Below, one piece after another: positions 35,408-45,462 of a stretch of DNA of 64,000 nucleotides. The stretch's first letter is position 1. Each line of letters starts with the position of its first letter. The stretch lies in contig JABFQV010000009.1 in the NCBI GenBank assembly GCA_013141495.1, positions 62,001 to 126,000 on the forward strand, in the 5' to 3' direction. The position numbers and the translations under genes are program-made. The DNA comes from Methylotenera sp. (GTDB taxonomy: Bacteria; Pseudomonadota; Gammaproteobacteria; Burkholderiales; Methylophilaceae). The notes beneath the pieces are model-generated. The model made no database searches. It saw nothing but the letters and a program-made list of their open reading frames with translations, and had not been told where the DNA came from.

Positions 35408-35670
35408 TTTGTCTTTTATGTGGATTTAACAATGCATAAGCAGCATTTATATGGGAAATATAGCCTTATTTGTCACTTTAGTTTATTAAAGCGATATCGG
35501 GCAAGTAAAATCTACATCAAAACGTAAATTGGCTTATAACAACCAAATAACTTTTTTATTCAGTTAGTTATGCGTTTTTAATTTGTTAAAAATGAGGAGG
35601 TTTACTAAGCACACATCTCACGTGCAAAAGTATTATGGCGCTAGTGTGTTGGGTATGTTACAGGAATGAA

Positions 35671-35703
35671 ACCCGGCTTTTTGAGGCAATGCTTAAGCCG
35701 GGT
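35671..35703 (-). terminator. Hairpin downstream of the cupin gene
   Basis: ACCCGGCTT (35671-35679) and AAGCCGGGT (35695-35703) form a 9-bp stem with a 15-nt loop, just after the minus-strand cupin gene. The T run after it is short, so it is a weak terminator. Confidence 0.45.
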
Positions 35704-35712
35704 ATGTGTAAG

Positions 35713-36042
35713 TTACTTCAGCTTTAACGCCAGTTTAATGCGGCGGTATATTTGGCAAAGTTTAGAACCATCTAGCTGATAATGTTTATGTAGCGGTTGC
35801 TTTACTTCCCAGCTTGCAGTCATGCCAGCTGGGAAAGTCACTAAATCACCTTTGCCGAAAGCGACAGGTTCACCACCGATTGGGGTGATCACACATTCGC
35901 CTTCTAAAATATAAGCGACCTCTTGTTCAGGGAAAGTCCATGGAAAAACAGAAACCTCTTTTTGCCAAGTTGGCCACTTAGTAACCGCCAATGCTTCTAA
36001 ACGTTGCTGGCTTGGATTATTCTCTACCGTGATTTGAGTCAT
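35713..36042 (-). CDS. Small cupin protein (EutQ/DUF861-like)
   Basis: A 109-residue single cupin barrel. The pattern EQEVAYILEGECVITPIGGE and then GKGDLVTFPAGMTASWEV matches the EutQ-type DUF861 fold, where conserved His/Glu normally bind a metal. Here the usual His of the first motif is missing, so metal binding is doubtful. The start at 36042 is chosen because AAAAGGA lies just before that ATG; the longer reading to 36066 has no ribosome site. It is divergent from the Sua5-type gene. Substrate unknown. Confidence 0.8.
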   Translation of the reverse strand: MTQITVENNPSQQRLEALAVTKWPTWQKEVSVFPWTFPEQEVAYILEGECVITPIGGEPVAFGKGDLVTFPAGMTASWEVKQPLHKHYQLDGSKLCQIYRRIKLALKLK

Positions 36043-36161
36043 GTGGGTTCCTTTTAAAAAAGGCATTTTAGCGCATGATGCTACAAACCTGAAATTTTCA
36101 ATTTGAATAACTTGGACGGTTAAAGTAGTAAAATGTTATTTTCAGCCTTAGTCAAAACATC

Positions 36162-37154
36162 ATGCGCGTCAGCTTAGAACAGGCCATTGCCAAACTCAAA
36201 CAAGGTGAAGTGGTGGCGATTCCTACCGAAACCGTCTATGGCTTGGCGGCAGATGCAACCAATGATACAGCGTTAAAAAAGATATTCGCCATTAAGCAAC
36301 GTCCGGCTGACCATCCCCTGATTGTGCATATTGGCGATATCAGCCAAGTGAACGATTGGGTGACGGTGTTCCCTGAGGTTGCAATCAGGCTTGCAACAGC
36401 CTTTTGGCCAGGCCCGCTAACATTAGTATTACCGGCAAAAAACCATGTATCTCGCGTGGTGCGTGGCGATGAGCCTACAGTGGCGCTACGTGTGCCTAAC
36501 CACCCGTTAGCCCTTGCTTTGCTTAAACAAAGCGGCTTAAGTGTTGCAGCACCTTCTGCCAATTTATTTACGCAGTTAAGCCCAACCACCGCCCAGCATG
36601 TAGAAGCAGGCCTAGGCGAAGCAATACCGGTGTTAGATGGCGGTGCATGCAATGTAGGGATTGAATCAACCATTGTCAGCGTTGCAGCTAATGGGCAATG
36701 GCAATTACTGCGCCCCGGTATGATTAATCAAGAAGCGATTGCCAACATAGCGAATGTTGGGCTGGCTAACGTGACCGCTAGCGATGAAGCAGGAGGTAGT
36801 ATTGATATTGATGCAAGCCAAACCACGCCAAAAGTACCGGGGCAGCATGCTTTGCATTATTCACCGCGTACGCCACTACGGCTATTTAACGATAGAGTGT
36901 CGCTTAATCAAGCCTGCAAAACCTTTACTGAGGCGCATGTAACTTGCGCTGCAATGCTGATAGGCAACGGCGATGCTCCTAGCTGCAAGGCCATGACCTT
37001 GCCCGACCAGCCCGATAAAGTTGCCGAGCAGTTATATAGTACGCTCCACAGCTTGGATGCCATGCAAGTGGATTGCCTATTAGTAGAGTTGCCGCCGCAT
37101 ACCCCAGGATGGATAGCGGTGTTAGATAGGCTGCATCGTGCGGGGCATCAGTAA
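36162..37154 (+). CDS. Threonylcarbamoyladenylate synthase, Sua5 type
   Basis: It makes threonylcarbamoyl-AMP from threonine, bicarbonate and ATP for the t6A modification of tRNAs reading ANN codons. The N-terminal YrdC domain shows VVAIPTETVYGLAADAT, RPADHPLIVHI, WPGPLTLVL and APSANLFTQLSPTTAQHV. A C-terminal Sua5 domain of about 100 residues follows from roughly residue 225, beginning after VPGQHALHYSP. This long form of 330 residues differs from the short TsaC of E. coli. Start MRVSLEQA fits the family. Confidence 0.9.
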   Translation: MRVSLEQAIAKLKQGEVVAIPTETVYGLAADATNDTALKKIFAIKQRPADHPLIVHIGDISQVNDWVTVFPEVAIRLATAFWPGPLTLVLPAKNHVSRVVRGDEPTVALRVPNHPLALALLKQSGLSVAAPSANLFTQLSPTTAQHVEAGLGEAIPVLDGGACNVGIESTIVSVAANGQWQLLRPGMINQEAIANIANVGLANVTASDEAGGSIDIDASQTTPKVPGQHALHYSPRTPLRLFNDRVSLNQACKTFTEAHVTCAAMLIGNGDAPSCKAMTLPDQPDKVAEQLYSTLHSLDAMQVDCLLVELPPHTPGWIAVLDRLHRAGHQ

Positions 37155-37220
37155 ATTTAAGCGCACCTTGTTTAATCATGGCAAAATGTAACCCTTATTT
37201 TTCAACTTAAAAGACCTGTA

Positions 37221-37586
37221 ATGATGACTACTCAATTAAAAACATTATGGCTGGCACTGGCTTTATTTGCCGTATTGCCTGCATGCAGTTCAATTAACCT
37301 GTCCAACCCGTTTGGGTCAGACAGCAAAGAGCAATCACGCACGCCAGCCAATGCCACGAAATATATTTGTGAAGGTAATAAGCGTTTTTATGTACGCATG
37401 TTAAACAATGGCAATGATGCCTGGCTGATTTACCCAACGCATGAAGTGAATTTAACTAAAGCCGGCGATGGCAGTAACCGATTTACCAGCGGCATAATTA
37501 CGTTAGAGATTAACGGCGATGCAACAACCTTGAATGATGGCGAAAAAATCGCATATACTGCGTGTAACCCACAATTAAAAAAATAA
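37221..37586 (+). CDS. Lipoprotein of MliC-like fold
   Basis: A 121-residue lipoprotein with the lipobox LPACS (Cys22). The mature domain follows the pattern YICEGNKRFYVR ... AWLIYPTHEVNL ... DGEKIAYTAC, a small beta-barrel with one disulfide like that of MliC, the membrane-bound inhibitor of C-type lysozyme. The MliC-specific Ser/Lys inhibitory loop is not clear, so inhibition of lysozyme is not established. It stands between the Sua5-type gene and a GGDEF-EAL gene on the same strand. Confidence 0.6.
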   Translation: MMTTQLKTLWLALALFAVLPACSSINLSNPFGSDSKEQSRTPANATKYICEGNKRFYVRMLNNGNDAWLIYPTHEVNLTKAGDGSNRFTSGIITLEINGDATTLNDGEKIAYTACNPQLKK

Positions 37587-37675
37587 AAACTCTCTAAGAA
37601 AGTTACCTCAATAAGATAAATAGCCAGTTTAAGCTAACCTAATCATAGCCTGAATTATGGCTGATTTATGGTAGC

Positions 37676-40519
37676 ATGACCTCCAATTTAGTCTTGTTAC
37701 ACCCTATTTCTAACATGCAAAAAAAGATTTCTACAATCTGGCGTTTTCTGTTGCCCGTGCTAGTTTTGTTAGCGGCAGCCCCTTTTATATTATCTGGACA
37801 ACAAACTGCTCAGCACTTAGACATCATCCAAACCAACGCTCGCCAGCAGGCGCTGACGCTATTACGTTTACTTAACGTGACGGATGAGTTAGTAAGCGAA
37901 CAAGCCAACGCGGCTTTAGCTCTGCTAAAACAGCGTAGCAAAGACTTGGGCACACCTAAGCTTGACGGCATGATGAAAGTTAATGATTTAACTTTACCAA
38001 ACCTCAAAATGGGGGAAACGCCAATCGCGAACAATACCGACATGGTGGATGACGTGAGTAACTTGCTAGGCGGCACGGCAACGGTATTTGTAAAATCCGG
38101 TGATAATTTTGTGCGCGTTGCCACCAATGTTAAGCAAAAAAACGGGTTGCGCGCCCTAGGCACCTCGCTTAATCCTAATGGCAAAGTGATTGGTCATTTG
38201 CGTAAAGGCCAGCCATTTCACGGCGTTGTCGATATTTTGGGTGAGCCGTACATCACGCGTTACGACCCTTTGTTTGACGACAAAGGGCAAATCATCGGTG
38301 CACTTTATGTTGGCTATAAAGTGGACATGAAAGTGCTACGCGACACCGTAGAAAATATGCGGCAACTGAAAACCGGGTTTGCAGTGGTGTTAGATGAATC
38401 GAATAAAATACACTTCCTTTCATCACATATCAGCCAAAATAAAGCCGCCAAACTACTGCAAGCGCGACCAGATAACTGGCTATTTGTTACCGAAGATATT
38501 CCCAAATGGGGGTTTAAGGTTGTTGTAGCCTATCCATTAAATGAGGCGCGCGCCGTTGGGTTGGCTAACTCCTGGTTTATTATTATTGCCGGCACATTGC
38601 TTGGTGCTTTACTGATTGCCATTATTTTATGGCAATTGCGCCACTTAATTCTAGACCCGATTGGCGGCGACCCTGAGTTGGCAATTGAGATTGTGCAACG
38701 TATTGCCGCTGGAGATTTAAGTCAGGATGAATTAGCCGCAAAACCAAACACATTAATGGCCAACGTACTGGAAATGCGCACTAAATTGCGCCAGACCATG
38801 CAAGCCCTGCGTAATAATGCGGATCGCATGAGCTTGTCTGCCAGTGTGTTTGATCATGCCCATGATGGTATTTTTATTACAGATGCAGAAGCACGCATTG
38901 TTGAGGTTAATCCGGCTTTTACCGAAATTACGCGTTATTTGCATAACGATGCCATGGGGCATACGCCACAGGACTTGGGGTTTTGTACTTATGACCCAAG
39001 CTTGCTTGAGCAGTTATGGCAGGCCTCCGCCTCCGACGGTGAGTGGCGTGGTGAAACATGGAACCGCCGAGTGGATGGTCAAGTGTATGCTGCTTGGCTT
39101 GATATTTTTACCGTGCGTGATGAATCACAAAACATCACGAATTATGTCGGCTTGTTTTCAGACATCACCGAATCTAAAGAGCAGCAGCAGAATTTAGAAC
39201 GCATGGCCTATCATGATCCGCTCACGCAGTTACCTAACCGCGCTCTGCTGGCGGACCGCCTACAGCAGGCACTGGCGCGCTCCGAGCGCTCTGGTGAGGT
39301 GCTTGCGGTTTGCTGCCTTGACCTTGATGGGTTTAAACCTGTCAATGATACGTTAGGTCACGAAGCGGGTGATTATTTACTGGTGCAATTAGCCGTGCGC
39401 ATGAGCGTGTGTCTGCGTGATGGCGATACTGTAGCGCGACTTGGTGGCGACGAGTTTGCCGTGTTGCTATGTGGCTTAAATGACATCGGTGAATGTGAAC
39501 AAATACTAGGTCGCCTACTCAGTACAATAAAAATGCCCTATGACATCGCGGGAGAGAAAGTCAGCATCTCTTCAAGTATTGGCTATACAGTTTTTCCTGC
39601 TGACAATAATGCACCCGACACTTTATTGCGCCACGCCGACCACGCCATGTATCAAGCTAAAGTGAGCGGAGGCAGTCGCATTCAGCTTTTTGATTCTGAT
39701 CATGATAGAGAGTTCCGTGGCTTACGCCAAGACCGCGAAAGAATAGAAGCCGCGCTGCCTAATGGCGAGTTTCGTTTATTTTATCAACCAAAAGTTGATT
39801 TGCGTGAAGGCAAGGTTGTTGGCATGGAGGCTCTCATTCGCTGGCAACACCCAGAACAAGGCCTGCGCCCACCCATTACATTTTTACCGATTATTGAAAA
39901 TACGGATTTTTCAATCCCGCTGGGGGAGTGGGTGATTAAGGACGCTTTACGTCAAATTGTGATTTGGCAAAATGCAGGACTTGATTTCCAAGTGAGCGTC
40001 AATATCGCTGCCCAGCACATGATACAGGCTAATTTTGCAGAGCGCCTTGCATTGTTATTGGCAGAGTTTCCTGAAGTACCACCCAAAAAACTCGAGCTGG
40101 AAATCACAGAAACTGCAGCGATTGAAGATGTCGCAGGCGTAGCGAATACCATCAATCAATGTAAACTTCTAGGCGTGAGTTTTGCTTTAGATGATTTTGG
40201 TGTGGGGTATTCTTCATTAACTTATCTACGCCGACTGCCAGTTGCAGTCATTAAAATTGATCAGTCATTTGTACGCGATATGCTACTAGATGCCGATGAC
40301 CTAGCGGTAGTAGCCGGTGTCATTAGTTTGAGCCGTGACTTTAAACGTAAGGTCGTAGCCGAAGGCGTGGAAACTGCTGAGCAAGGTGTATGGCTGCTAC
40401 GCATGGGTTGCTCTGTGGTGCAAGGCTACGGCATTGCACGCCCAATGCCGGCTCATGAGGTGCAGGCTTGGGTCGAAGCCTACCAGCCGGACGCAAGCTG
40501 GACGCAAGGCTTAGTATAA
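37676..40519 (+). CDS. Cache-HAMP-PAS-GGDEF-EAL receptor
   Basis: A 947-residue membrane c-di-GMP enzyme. An N-terminal helix (about 17-40) is followed by a periplasmic single Cache domain (to about 290) with GTATVFVKSGDNFVRVAT and YITRYDPLFDDKGQIIGALY. After a second helix (about 298-322) and a HAMP-like segment comes a PAS domain (about 385-500). GGDEF is intact at 590-594 with an RxxD inhibitory site (RDGD), and EAL at 718-720 with DDFGVGYSSL, so both activities are possible. It may start at 37676 or at an in-frame Met at 37715; neither has a clear ribosome site. Ligand unknown. Confidence 0.9.
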   Translation: MTSNLVLLHPISNMQKKISTIWRFLLPVLVLLAAAPFILSGQQTAQHLDIIQTNARQQALTLLRLLNVTDELVSEQANAALALLKQRSKDLGTPKLDGMMKVNDLTLPNLKMGETPIANNTDMVDDVSNLLGGTATVFVKSGDNFVRVATNVKQKNGLRALGTSLNPNGKVIGHLRKGQPFHGVVDILGEPYITRYDPLFDDKGQIIGALYVGYKVDMKVLRDTVENMRQLKTGFAVVLDESNKIHFLSSHISQNKAAKLLQARPDNWLFVTEDIPKWGFKVVVAYPLNEARAVGLANSWFIIIAGTLLGALLIAIILWQLRHLILDPIGGDPELAIEIVQRIAAGDLSQDELAAKPNTLMANVLEMRTKLRQTMQALRNNADRMSLSASVFDHAHDGIFITDAEARIVEVNPAFTEITRYLHNDAMGHTPQDLGFCTYDPSLLEQLWQASASDGEWRGETWNRRVDGQVYAAWLDIFTVRDESQNITNYVGLFSDITESKEQQQNLERMAYHDPLTQLPNRALLADRLQQALARSERSGEVLAVCCLDLDGFKPVNDTLGHEAGDYLLVQLAVRMSVCLRDGDTVARLGGDEFAVLLCGLNDIGECEQILGRLLSTIKMPYDIAGEKVSISSSIGYTVFPADNNAPDTLLRHADHAMYQAKVSGGSRIQLFDSDHDREFRGLRQDRERIEAALPNGEFRLFYQPKVDLREGKVVGMEALIRWQHPEQGLRPPITFLPIIENTDFSIPLGEWVIKDALRQIVIWQNAGLDFQVSVNIAAQHMIQANFAERLALLLAEFPEVPPKKLELEITETAAIEDVAGVANTINQCKLLGVSFALDDFGVGYSSLTYLRRLPVAVIKIDQSFVRDMLLDADDLAVVAGVISLSRDFKRKVVAEGVETAEQGVWLLRMGCSVVQGYGIARPMPAHEVQAWVEAYQPDASWTQGLV

Positions 40520-40726
40520 ACAACCGCCACGCATGACGCATGTCGTTAAATACAGACGCGGCCTTAACCACATGGCAGGATAAGCAAAACACACGAAAAA
40601 ACCTGATTCGCCAGCCTTAAGCATATACAATTTTGTACCCTTAAATTAGCCACTAAAAACATTGCCGATATCACAAAAAAGGCGTAACTTAAACAATCCA
40701 AGCTTATGTTCACAATGGAGTCAGCC

Positions 40727-40945
40727 ATGGACAATAAATACGGATTAGGTAGTACAAAAGTAGCTACAGAGCACCACGAAAATCACCATAAAACACCGGA
40801 GCTACATGCCGCGCAGTGTAAATTCTGTGGCAGTGCGCATTTAGAGCTCAGCCCCACCATGCATGATCATCGTTGCGCAGATTGCGGTGAGTGGCAAAAT
40901 GATATTCCTCAAGGATATTCAACTGGCAGAAGTAGTGACTATTAA
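40727..40945 (+). CDS. Small zinc-ribbon protein
   Basis: A 72-residue protein starting MDNKYGLGSTKVATEHHENH and ending in a two-CxxC ribbon, CKFCGSAHLEL ... HRCADCGEW, with His-rich N-terminal part. The start at 40727 is preceded by GGAG at a 7-nt distance; two upstream Met codons (40706, 40715) have no such site. Function unknown. It lies 186 nt before gnd on the same strand. Confidence 0.7.
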   Translation: MDNKYGLGSTKVATEHHENHHKTPELHAAQCKFCGSAHLELSPTMHDHRCADCGEWQNDIPQGYSTGRSSDY

Positions 40946-41131
40946 AGGGATTGCGTTGCAATAATATCAACGGCAACACCCCAGATTCGGGTCAAGCTTT
41001 CTGTTGCCTGAAAAATTACTAAATAAATAAGGCACCTAGCTTAAAATTCTGCAATTAAGACTGTCAAATAGTTTTATAATCTTACCCACAAAAACACCCT
41101 TTCCATTAAACAACTCCAAAAGAGAAGATAA

Positions 41132-42643
41132 ATGACTACAAGAAATGCTGATATTGGCCTAGTTGGCCTAGCTGTCATGGGCCAGAATTTAGCCTTGAAT
41201 ATTGCCGATCATGGTTACACGATTGCGGTTTATAACCGCGACCCTAAAAAAACAACTAATTTTATTGAAGAATGCAAAAAGAATGAGCCTTCACATGCCA
41301 ATGTAGTCGGGCATACAGATTTAGCTTCTTTTGTATTAAGTATTAAACGCCCACGCAAAATTGTATTGCTAGTTAAAGCTGGTAGTGCAACTGACGTTAC
41401 CATTAACGCGTTGTTACCCTTCCTTGAGCAAGGTGACATCATTATTGATGGCGGCAACTCATTGTGGACAGATACTATTCGTCGCGAAAAAGAACTCGCA
41501 GCTAAAGGTATTGAGTTTATCGGTTCAGGTGTTTCAGGCGGTGAAACAGGCGCACGTTTTGGTCCATCTCTCATGCCATCTGGCACCCGTAAAGCGTGGG
41601 CTAGCCTAGAGCCAATCTGGCGTGATATTGCTGCTAAAGTTGACGCTGTGACCGGTGAGCCGTTAGAAGGCGGCAAACCAGGCAAGCCTGTTGTCGGCGG
41701 TTTTTCTTGTGCTGAATACATTGGTCCAGACGGTGCTGGCCACTACGTAAAAATGGTGCACAACGGCATTGAATACATTGACATGCAGTTGATTTGCGAA
41801 GCTTACTGGTTAATGAAAAACTTGCTTGGCATGCCAGCAGACGAAATTGGCAAAGTATTTGAAGAATGGAATAAAGGCGAGCTATCAAGCTTCCTGATTG
41901 AAATTACTGCCGATATTCTGCAACAAAAAGATCCAATGACTAAAGGCTTCCTGGTAGATCAAATTTTAGATACCGCCGGCCAAAAAGGTACAGGTCAGTG
42001 GACTGCTGCTAACGCGCTTGAACTTGGCGCACCAGCCAATGCGATTGCCGCTGCGGTTTATGCACGTGCATTATCAAGCTTAAAAGAAGAGCGTGTTGAA
42101 GCCAGCAAAATCTTAAAAGGCCCTGCCATTAAAGTTGAAACTGACAAAGCTGCGATTATTGAAGCAATTAAAAATGCATTGTATTGCTCAAAAATCTGCG
42201 CTTACGCACAAGGCTTCCAGCTGATTGATAAAGCGCAAGTAGCTTACAACTGGAAATTGAACTTCGGTGAGATTGCACAAATCTGGCGCGGTGGTTGTAT
42301 CATCCGCGCACGTTTCTTACAAAAAATCACAGATGCTTATGCGTTAAACTCACGTTTGAAAAACTTGATGTTAGATCCATACTTCACGCAAGCAATGAAC
42401 GATGGTCAAGCAGGCTGGCGTAAAGTGATTGCCTTGGCAGTCACTAATGGTATTCCGGCACAGGGCTTTGCTGCCGCAATGGCGTATTACGATGGCTACC
42501 GTAGCGCAGATTTACCTGCAAACTTACTACAAGGTCAACGTGACTACTTTGGCGCGCATACCTATGAGCGTAAAGATCAGCCACGTGGCCAGTTCTACCA
42601 CTTGGATTGGCCTGAAGCTGGCCGTCCTCAGCTAGAAGTGTAA
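41132..42643 (+). CDS. gnd: 6-phosphogluconate dehydrogenase (decarboxylating)
   Basis: It oxidises 6-phosphogluconate to ribulose 5-phosphate and CO2. The Rossmann motif is [17 protein letters not shown] at about residues 12-28; the substrate site [20 protein letters not shown] and the [13 protein letters not shown] motif are intact. The length of 503 is that of the classical long form. In obligate methylotrophs with the ribulose-monophosphate cycle this enzyme completes the dissimilatory oxidation of formaldehyde. Coenzyme preference is not read from the sequence. A perfect palindrome follows the gene. Confidence 0.95.
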   Translation: MTTRNADIGLVGLAVMGQNLALNIADHGYTIAVYNRDPKKTTNFIEECKKNEPSHANVVGHTDLASFVLSIKRPRKIVLLVKAGSATDVTINALLPFLEQGDIIIDGGNSLWTDTIRREKELAAKGIEFIGSGVSGGETGARFGPSLMPSGTRKAWASLEPIWRDIAAKVDAVTGEPLEGGKPGKPVVGGFSCAEYIGPDGAGHYVKMVHNGIEYIDMQLICEAYWLMKNLLGMPADEIGKVFEEWNKGELSSFLIEITADILQQKDPMTKGFLVDQILDTAGQKGTGQWTAANALELGAPANAIAAAVYARALSSLKEERVEASKILKGPAIKVETDKAAIIEAIKNALYCSKICAYAQGFQLIDKAQVAYNWKLNFGEIAQIWRGGCIIRARFLQKITDAYALNSRLKNLMLDPYFTQAMNDGQAGWRKVIALAVTNGIPAQGFAAAMAYYDGYRSADLPANLLQGQRDYFGAHTYERKDQPRGQFYHLDWPEAGRPQLEV

Positions 42644-42660
42644 GCCAAGCTAAAGTTAAG

Positions 42661-42720
42661 TTGATCCGTTAAAAATACAAAAGCCCGCGAAAGCGGGCTT
42701 TTGTATTTTTAACGGATCAA
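42661..42720. terminator. Perfect 28-bp-arm palindrome after gnd
   Basis: The 60 bases form two exactly complementary 28-nt arms around the loop GAAA. The core AAGCCCGC/GCGGGCTT is extended by AT-rich arms, with a T run on each strand. It ends gnd transcription and would also work on the opposite strand. Confidence 0.9.
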
Positions 42721-42800
42721 AACCGCTTGAGTATCAGTTATGAAGCTTAGCGTTGTTGATAACCGCGTGTTACTAATGCATTATTGTTTCCGCTAAACTT

Positions 42801-42866
42801 CCGTTCGGCCTGAGCCTGTCGAAGGCGTTGTATCCATTCACATTTCGACAAGCTCAATGCGAACGG
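42801..42866. repeat. Degenerate inverted repeat, CCGTTCG ... CGAACGG type
   Basis: Arms CCGTTCGGCCTGAGCCTGTC (42801-42820, extended by GAA) and a matching right arm (42844-42866) pair at 19 of 23 positions. It resembles the widespread repeat with CGTTCGGGCTGAGCCTGTCG. A half copy AGCTCAATGCGAACG recurs at 45344-45358. Confidence 0.65.
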
Positions 42867-42898
42867 ACTTCAAATATCATCGGGCCGGATCATTAGCG

Positions 42899-43639
42899 TT
42901 ACTGGTGTAAGGTGCGGCTAAACAAGTTCAGTGCAAGCTGATACCCAATCATCGCGGTTTGCGCATCATATCGCTCACCTTCGTCACGCATAAAAGCATG
43001 CTGCGCATTAAACTCATGCCAAGTAAACGTCAGGTTTGCATCGCCTAGTTTTTTATAAACCTCAGCACGCCCTGTTGCTGGAATATGTGGGTCTTGCTTA
43101 CCCCAAATCATCAGTAGCTCACCTGTAATATCCTGAAGCTTATCCATACTGTGCTGGCCAGGTTTATTAGGGATAGCTTGTGAGTGTAGGTCGGTTGCAT
43201 AAAAACAAGCCGTGCCTTTAACGTCGGCTTGCAGTGCGGCACGAAACGCCAGATGGCCGCCTATACAAAAACCCATTGCGCCAATGTTGCCGTTATACCA
43301 AGCTTGTTGTTTTGCATAGGCGATGAGTGCCGCGTTATCAGTGTCATAGCCTTGCACGTCTTTTGCGGCCTTGTCTGCATTGCCTTTGTCACGTCCCGCA
43401 TCGTCATAACCTAATATGGTACCAATCGGATTAAGTTCGTGAAACACTTCAGGCACCAAGACCGCGTAACCATGGCTGGCCATTAGTTTAGCAGCACGCT
43501 CAATTGGCCCTGTTTGCTGAAAAATTTCAGAATAAAACAAAATGGTTGGATATTTACCATCGCCCACCGGACGGTGGATATAAGTGCGCATGGCGCCTGT
43601 GGGTGTGTTAAGGTCTGAGATATGGCTTTGAATGTTCAT
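42899..43639 (-). CDS. Dienelactone hydrolase family protein
   Basis: A cytosolic alpha/beta-hydrolase of 246 residues. Nucleophile elbow GFCIGGH with Cys125 identifies the DLH family. The acid is expected in MIWGKQDPHIP and the histidine in FNAQHAFMRDEG near the C-terminus. No aromatic-degradation genes are nearby, so the substrate is unlikely to be a chlorocatechol intermediate and remains unknown. It stands alone on the minus strand. Confidence 0.88.
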   Translation of the reverse strand: MNIQSHISDLNTPTGAMRTYIHRPVGDGKYPTILFYSEIFQQTGPIERAAKLMASHGYAVLVPEVFHELNPIGTILGYDDAGRDKGNADKAAKDVQGYDTDNAALIAYAKQQAWYNGNIGAMGFCIGGHLAFRAALQADVKGTACFYATDLHSQAIPNKPGQHSMDKLQDITGELLMIWGKQDPHIPATGRAEVYKKLGDANLTFTWHEFNAQHAFMRDEGERYDAQTAMIGYQLALNLFSRTLHQ

Positions 43640-43866
43640 GATGAGCTTTCTGAATTGATTTTCAAAATACGAAACTTAAGATATTGTACAACGGCATTCA
43701 TGATTTTTGGAGGATAAGTAGTCCTTGGCGATGTGCAAATAATCGATATAAGGTTTGCTAAGCACCCTATTATTTTCGTAAAATGTTGTTTTGTAATCTA
43801 TTTGAATCACGCGGATTATTGCGCTTCCCTAGGTTATTTCAGTTGACTTAATAACGACCAATCAAC

Positions 43867-44070
43867 ATGCAACTTACTATCAATGGAAAACCACGTAGCT
43901 TCGAAGCGGCTAGTTTTAATGTGGCTAATCTTGTTCAAAATCTGGATCTAGGCGGCAAGCGTTTGGCCATTGAGCTTAATGGTGAGATTGTTCCGCGCAG
44001 CCAGTTTGAAGCGACACTGCTAGCCGATGGTGATCAACTGGAGATTGTTGGTGCGGTCGGTGGCGGCTAA
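43867..44070 (+). CDS. thiS: Sulfur carrier protein ThiS
   Basis: A ubiquitin-like 67-residue carrier that holds sulfur as a C-terminal thiocarboxylate for thiazole synthesis. It begins MQLTINGKPRSFEA and ends GAVGGG, with the required terminal Gly-Gly. It lies 57 nt before thiG on the same strand. Confidence 0.93.
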   Translation: MQLTINGKPRSFEAASFNVANLVQNLDLGGKRLAIELNGEIVPRSQFEATLLADGDQLEIVGAVGGG

Positions 44071-44127
44071 ACGTTAACTTAAAGTAAGCGTCTAAAGTTA
44101 GCATAAAGTAAATAAAGGATATAACAG

Positions 44128-44910
44128 TTGTCAGACTTATTAAAAATTGCAGATAAAACCTATCGCTCACGTTTATTGGTAGGCACGGGAAAGTACGCAG
44201 ACTTTGCCCAAACGCGCGCCGCGATTGATGCCAGTGGCGCTGAAATTATTACAGTAGCCATTCGCCGCACCAATATCGGGCAAACCGCGGGCGAGCCGTC
44301 ATTGTTAGATTTTTTACCGCCAGAACAATTCACCTATTTACCGAATACCGCAGGCTGCTATTCGGCCGATGATGCAGTGCGCACCCTGCGCCTAGCGCGC
44401 GAGCTGTTAGATGGCCATAAGCTAGTGAAATTAGAAGTGCTGGGCGACCCGAATACACTCTATCCTAATATGATTGAAACCATTGCCGCCGCAAAAACCT
44501 TGGTAAAAGATGGTTTTGATGTCATGGTATATTGCTCTGATGACCCTATTATCGCTAAGCAGTTGGAAGACATTGGCTGTTGCGCGGTGATGCCGTTAGC
44601 GTCTCTAATTGGCTCTGGTATGGGTATTTTAAACCCGTGGAATCTGCAAATTATCATTGAAAATGCCAAAATTCCAGTACTGGTCGATGCTGGCGTAGGC
44701 ACGGCATCAGACGCGGCAATTGCCATGGAACTGGGTTGCCAAGGTGTGCTGATGAATACGGCCATTGCCGCAGCGCGTAACCCTGTTTTGATGGCGGGCG
44801 CGATGAAAAAAGCAGTAGAGGCTGGACGTGATGCTTATTTAGCGGGACGCATGCCTAAAAAACTCTATTCTGCCAGCCCAAGCTCACCGACTAGCGGATT
44901 AATTGCATAG
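44128..44910 (+). CDS. thiG: Thiazole synthase ThiG
   Basis: It condenses deoxyxylulose phosphate, dehydroglycine and ThiS-carried sulfur into the thiazole phosphate of thiamine. The imine-forming lysine is Lys101 in [14 protein letters not shown]-type start motif [11 protein letters not shown] and [20 protein letters not shown] are present. The start codon is TTG at 44128. Length 260 is normal. Together with thiS it forms a two-gene thiazole operon; thiO/thiH and thiF are not here. Confidence 0.95.
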   Translation: MSDLLKIADKTYRSRLLVGTGKYADFAQTRAAIDASGAEIITVAIRRTNIGQTAGEPSLLDFLPPEQFTYLPNTAGCYSADDAVRTLRLARELLDGHKLVKLEVLGDPNTLYPNMIETIAAAKTLVKDGFDVMVYCSDDPIIAKQLEDIGCCAVMPLASLIGSGMGILNPWNLQIIIENAKIPVLVDAGVGTASDAAIAMELGCQGVLMNTAIAAARNPVLMAGAMKKAVEAGRDAYLAGRMPKKLYSASPSSPTSGLIA

Positions 44911-44931
44911 TGTCGTTATTGGTGGTCACTC

Positions 44932-45315
44932 ATGACTAGCGCTAAACACTACGAATGTACAGTAAAGGTAGAAGTCACCTTTATTGCCGAACAATCAGAT
45001 ATTGAGCACAATCGTTATGCGTTTGCTTACCATGTGACCATCACCAATACAGGAAGTGTTGCCGCCCAGTTAATTAGCCGACATTGGATCATCACCGAAG
45101 CTAATGGAGAGCAACAAGAAGTAAAAGGTTTAGGTGTAGTGGGTGCGCAACCGTTATTAAAACCGTCTGCGCAGTTTGAATATACCAGTGGCACGCTCAT
45201 TAACACGCCGATGGGTGAAATGCAGGGGACTTATCAAATGGTGGCAGAGGATGGCGTGCAGTTTGATGCAGTAATTCCAGCATTTTCTCTGGTGATGCCT
45301 AGAGTATTGCACTAA
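44932..45315 (+). CDS. apaG: ApaG protein
   Basis: A 127-residue beta-sandwich protein (DUF525) whose molecular role is uncertain. Its signature is the run around FAYHVTITNTGSVAAQLISR, then HWIITEANGEQQEVKGLGVVG and MQGTYQMVAEDG. It begins 21 nt after thiG and is followed by mltA, so the four genes thiS-thiG-apaG-mltA may be one transcript. Confidence 0.93.
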   Translation: MTSAKHYECTVKVEVTFIAEQSDIEHNRYAFAYHVTITNTGSVAAQLISRHWIITEANGEQQEVKGLGVVGAQPLLKPSAQFEYTSGTLINTPMGEMQGTYQMVAEDGVQFDAVIPAFSLVMPRVLH

Positions 45316-45462
45316 CCCTGCTTTGCAGGGAAGCCTTGCTAAAAGCTCAATGCGAACGCATTCTTGGATAAACAATGTCAGATCAATAAATGCTTTAATG
45401 GGACTCAACGTTTAAATCACGCACTACCCTGGCTCTTCGCGACTAATGTTTTACTAAAAATT

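Noticed and set aside
43640-43866. TPP riboswitch before thiS
   Set aside because: The conserved CTGAGA and the second thi-box sequence are not visible in the leader.
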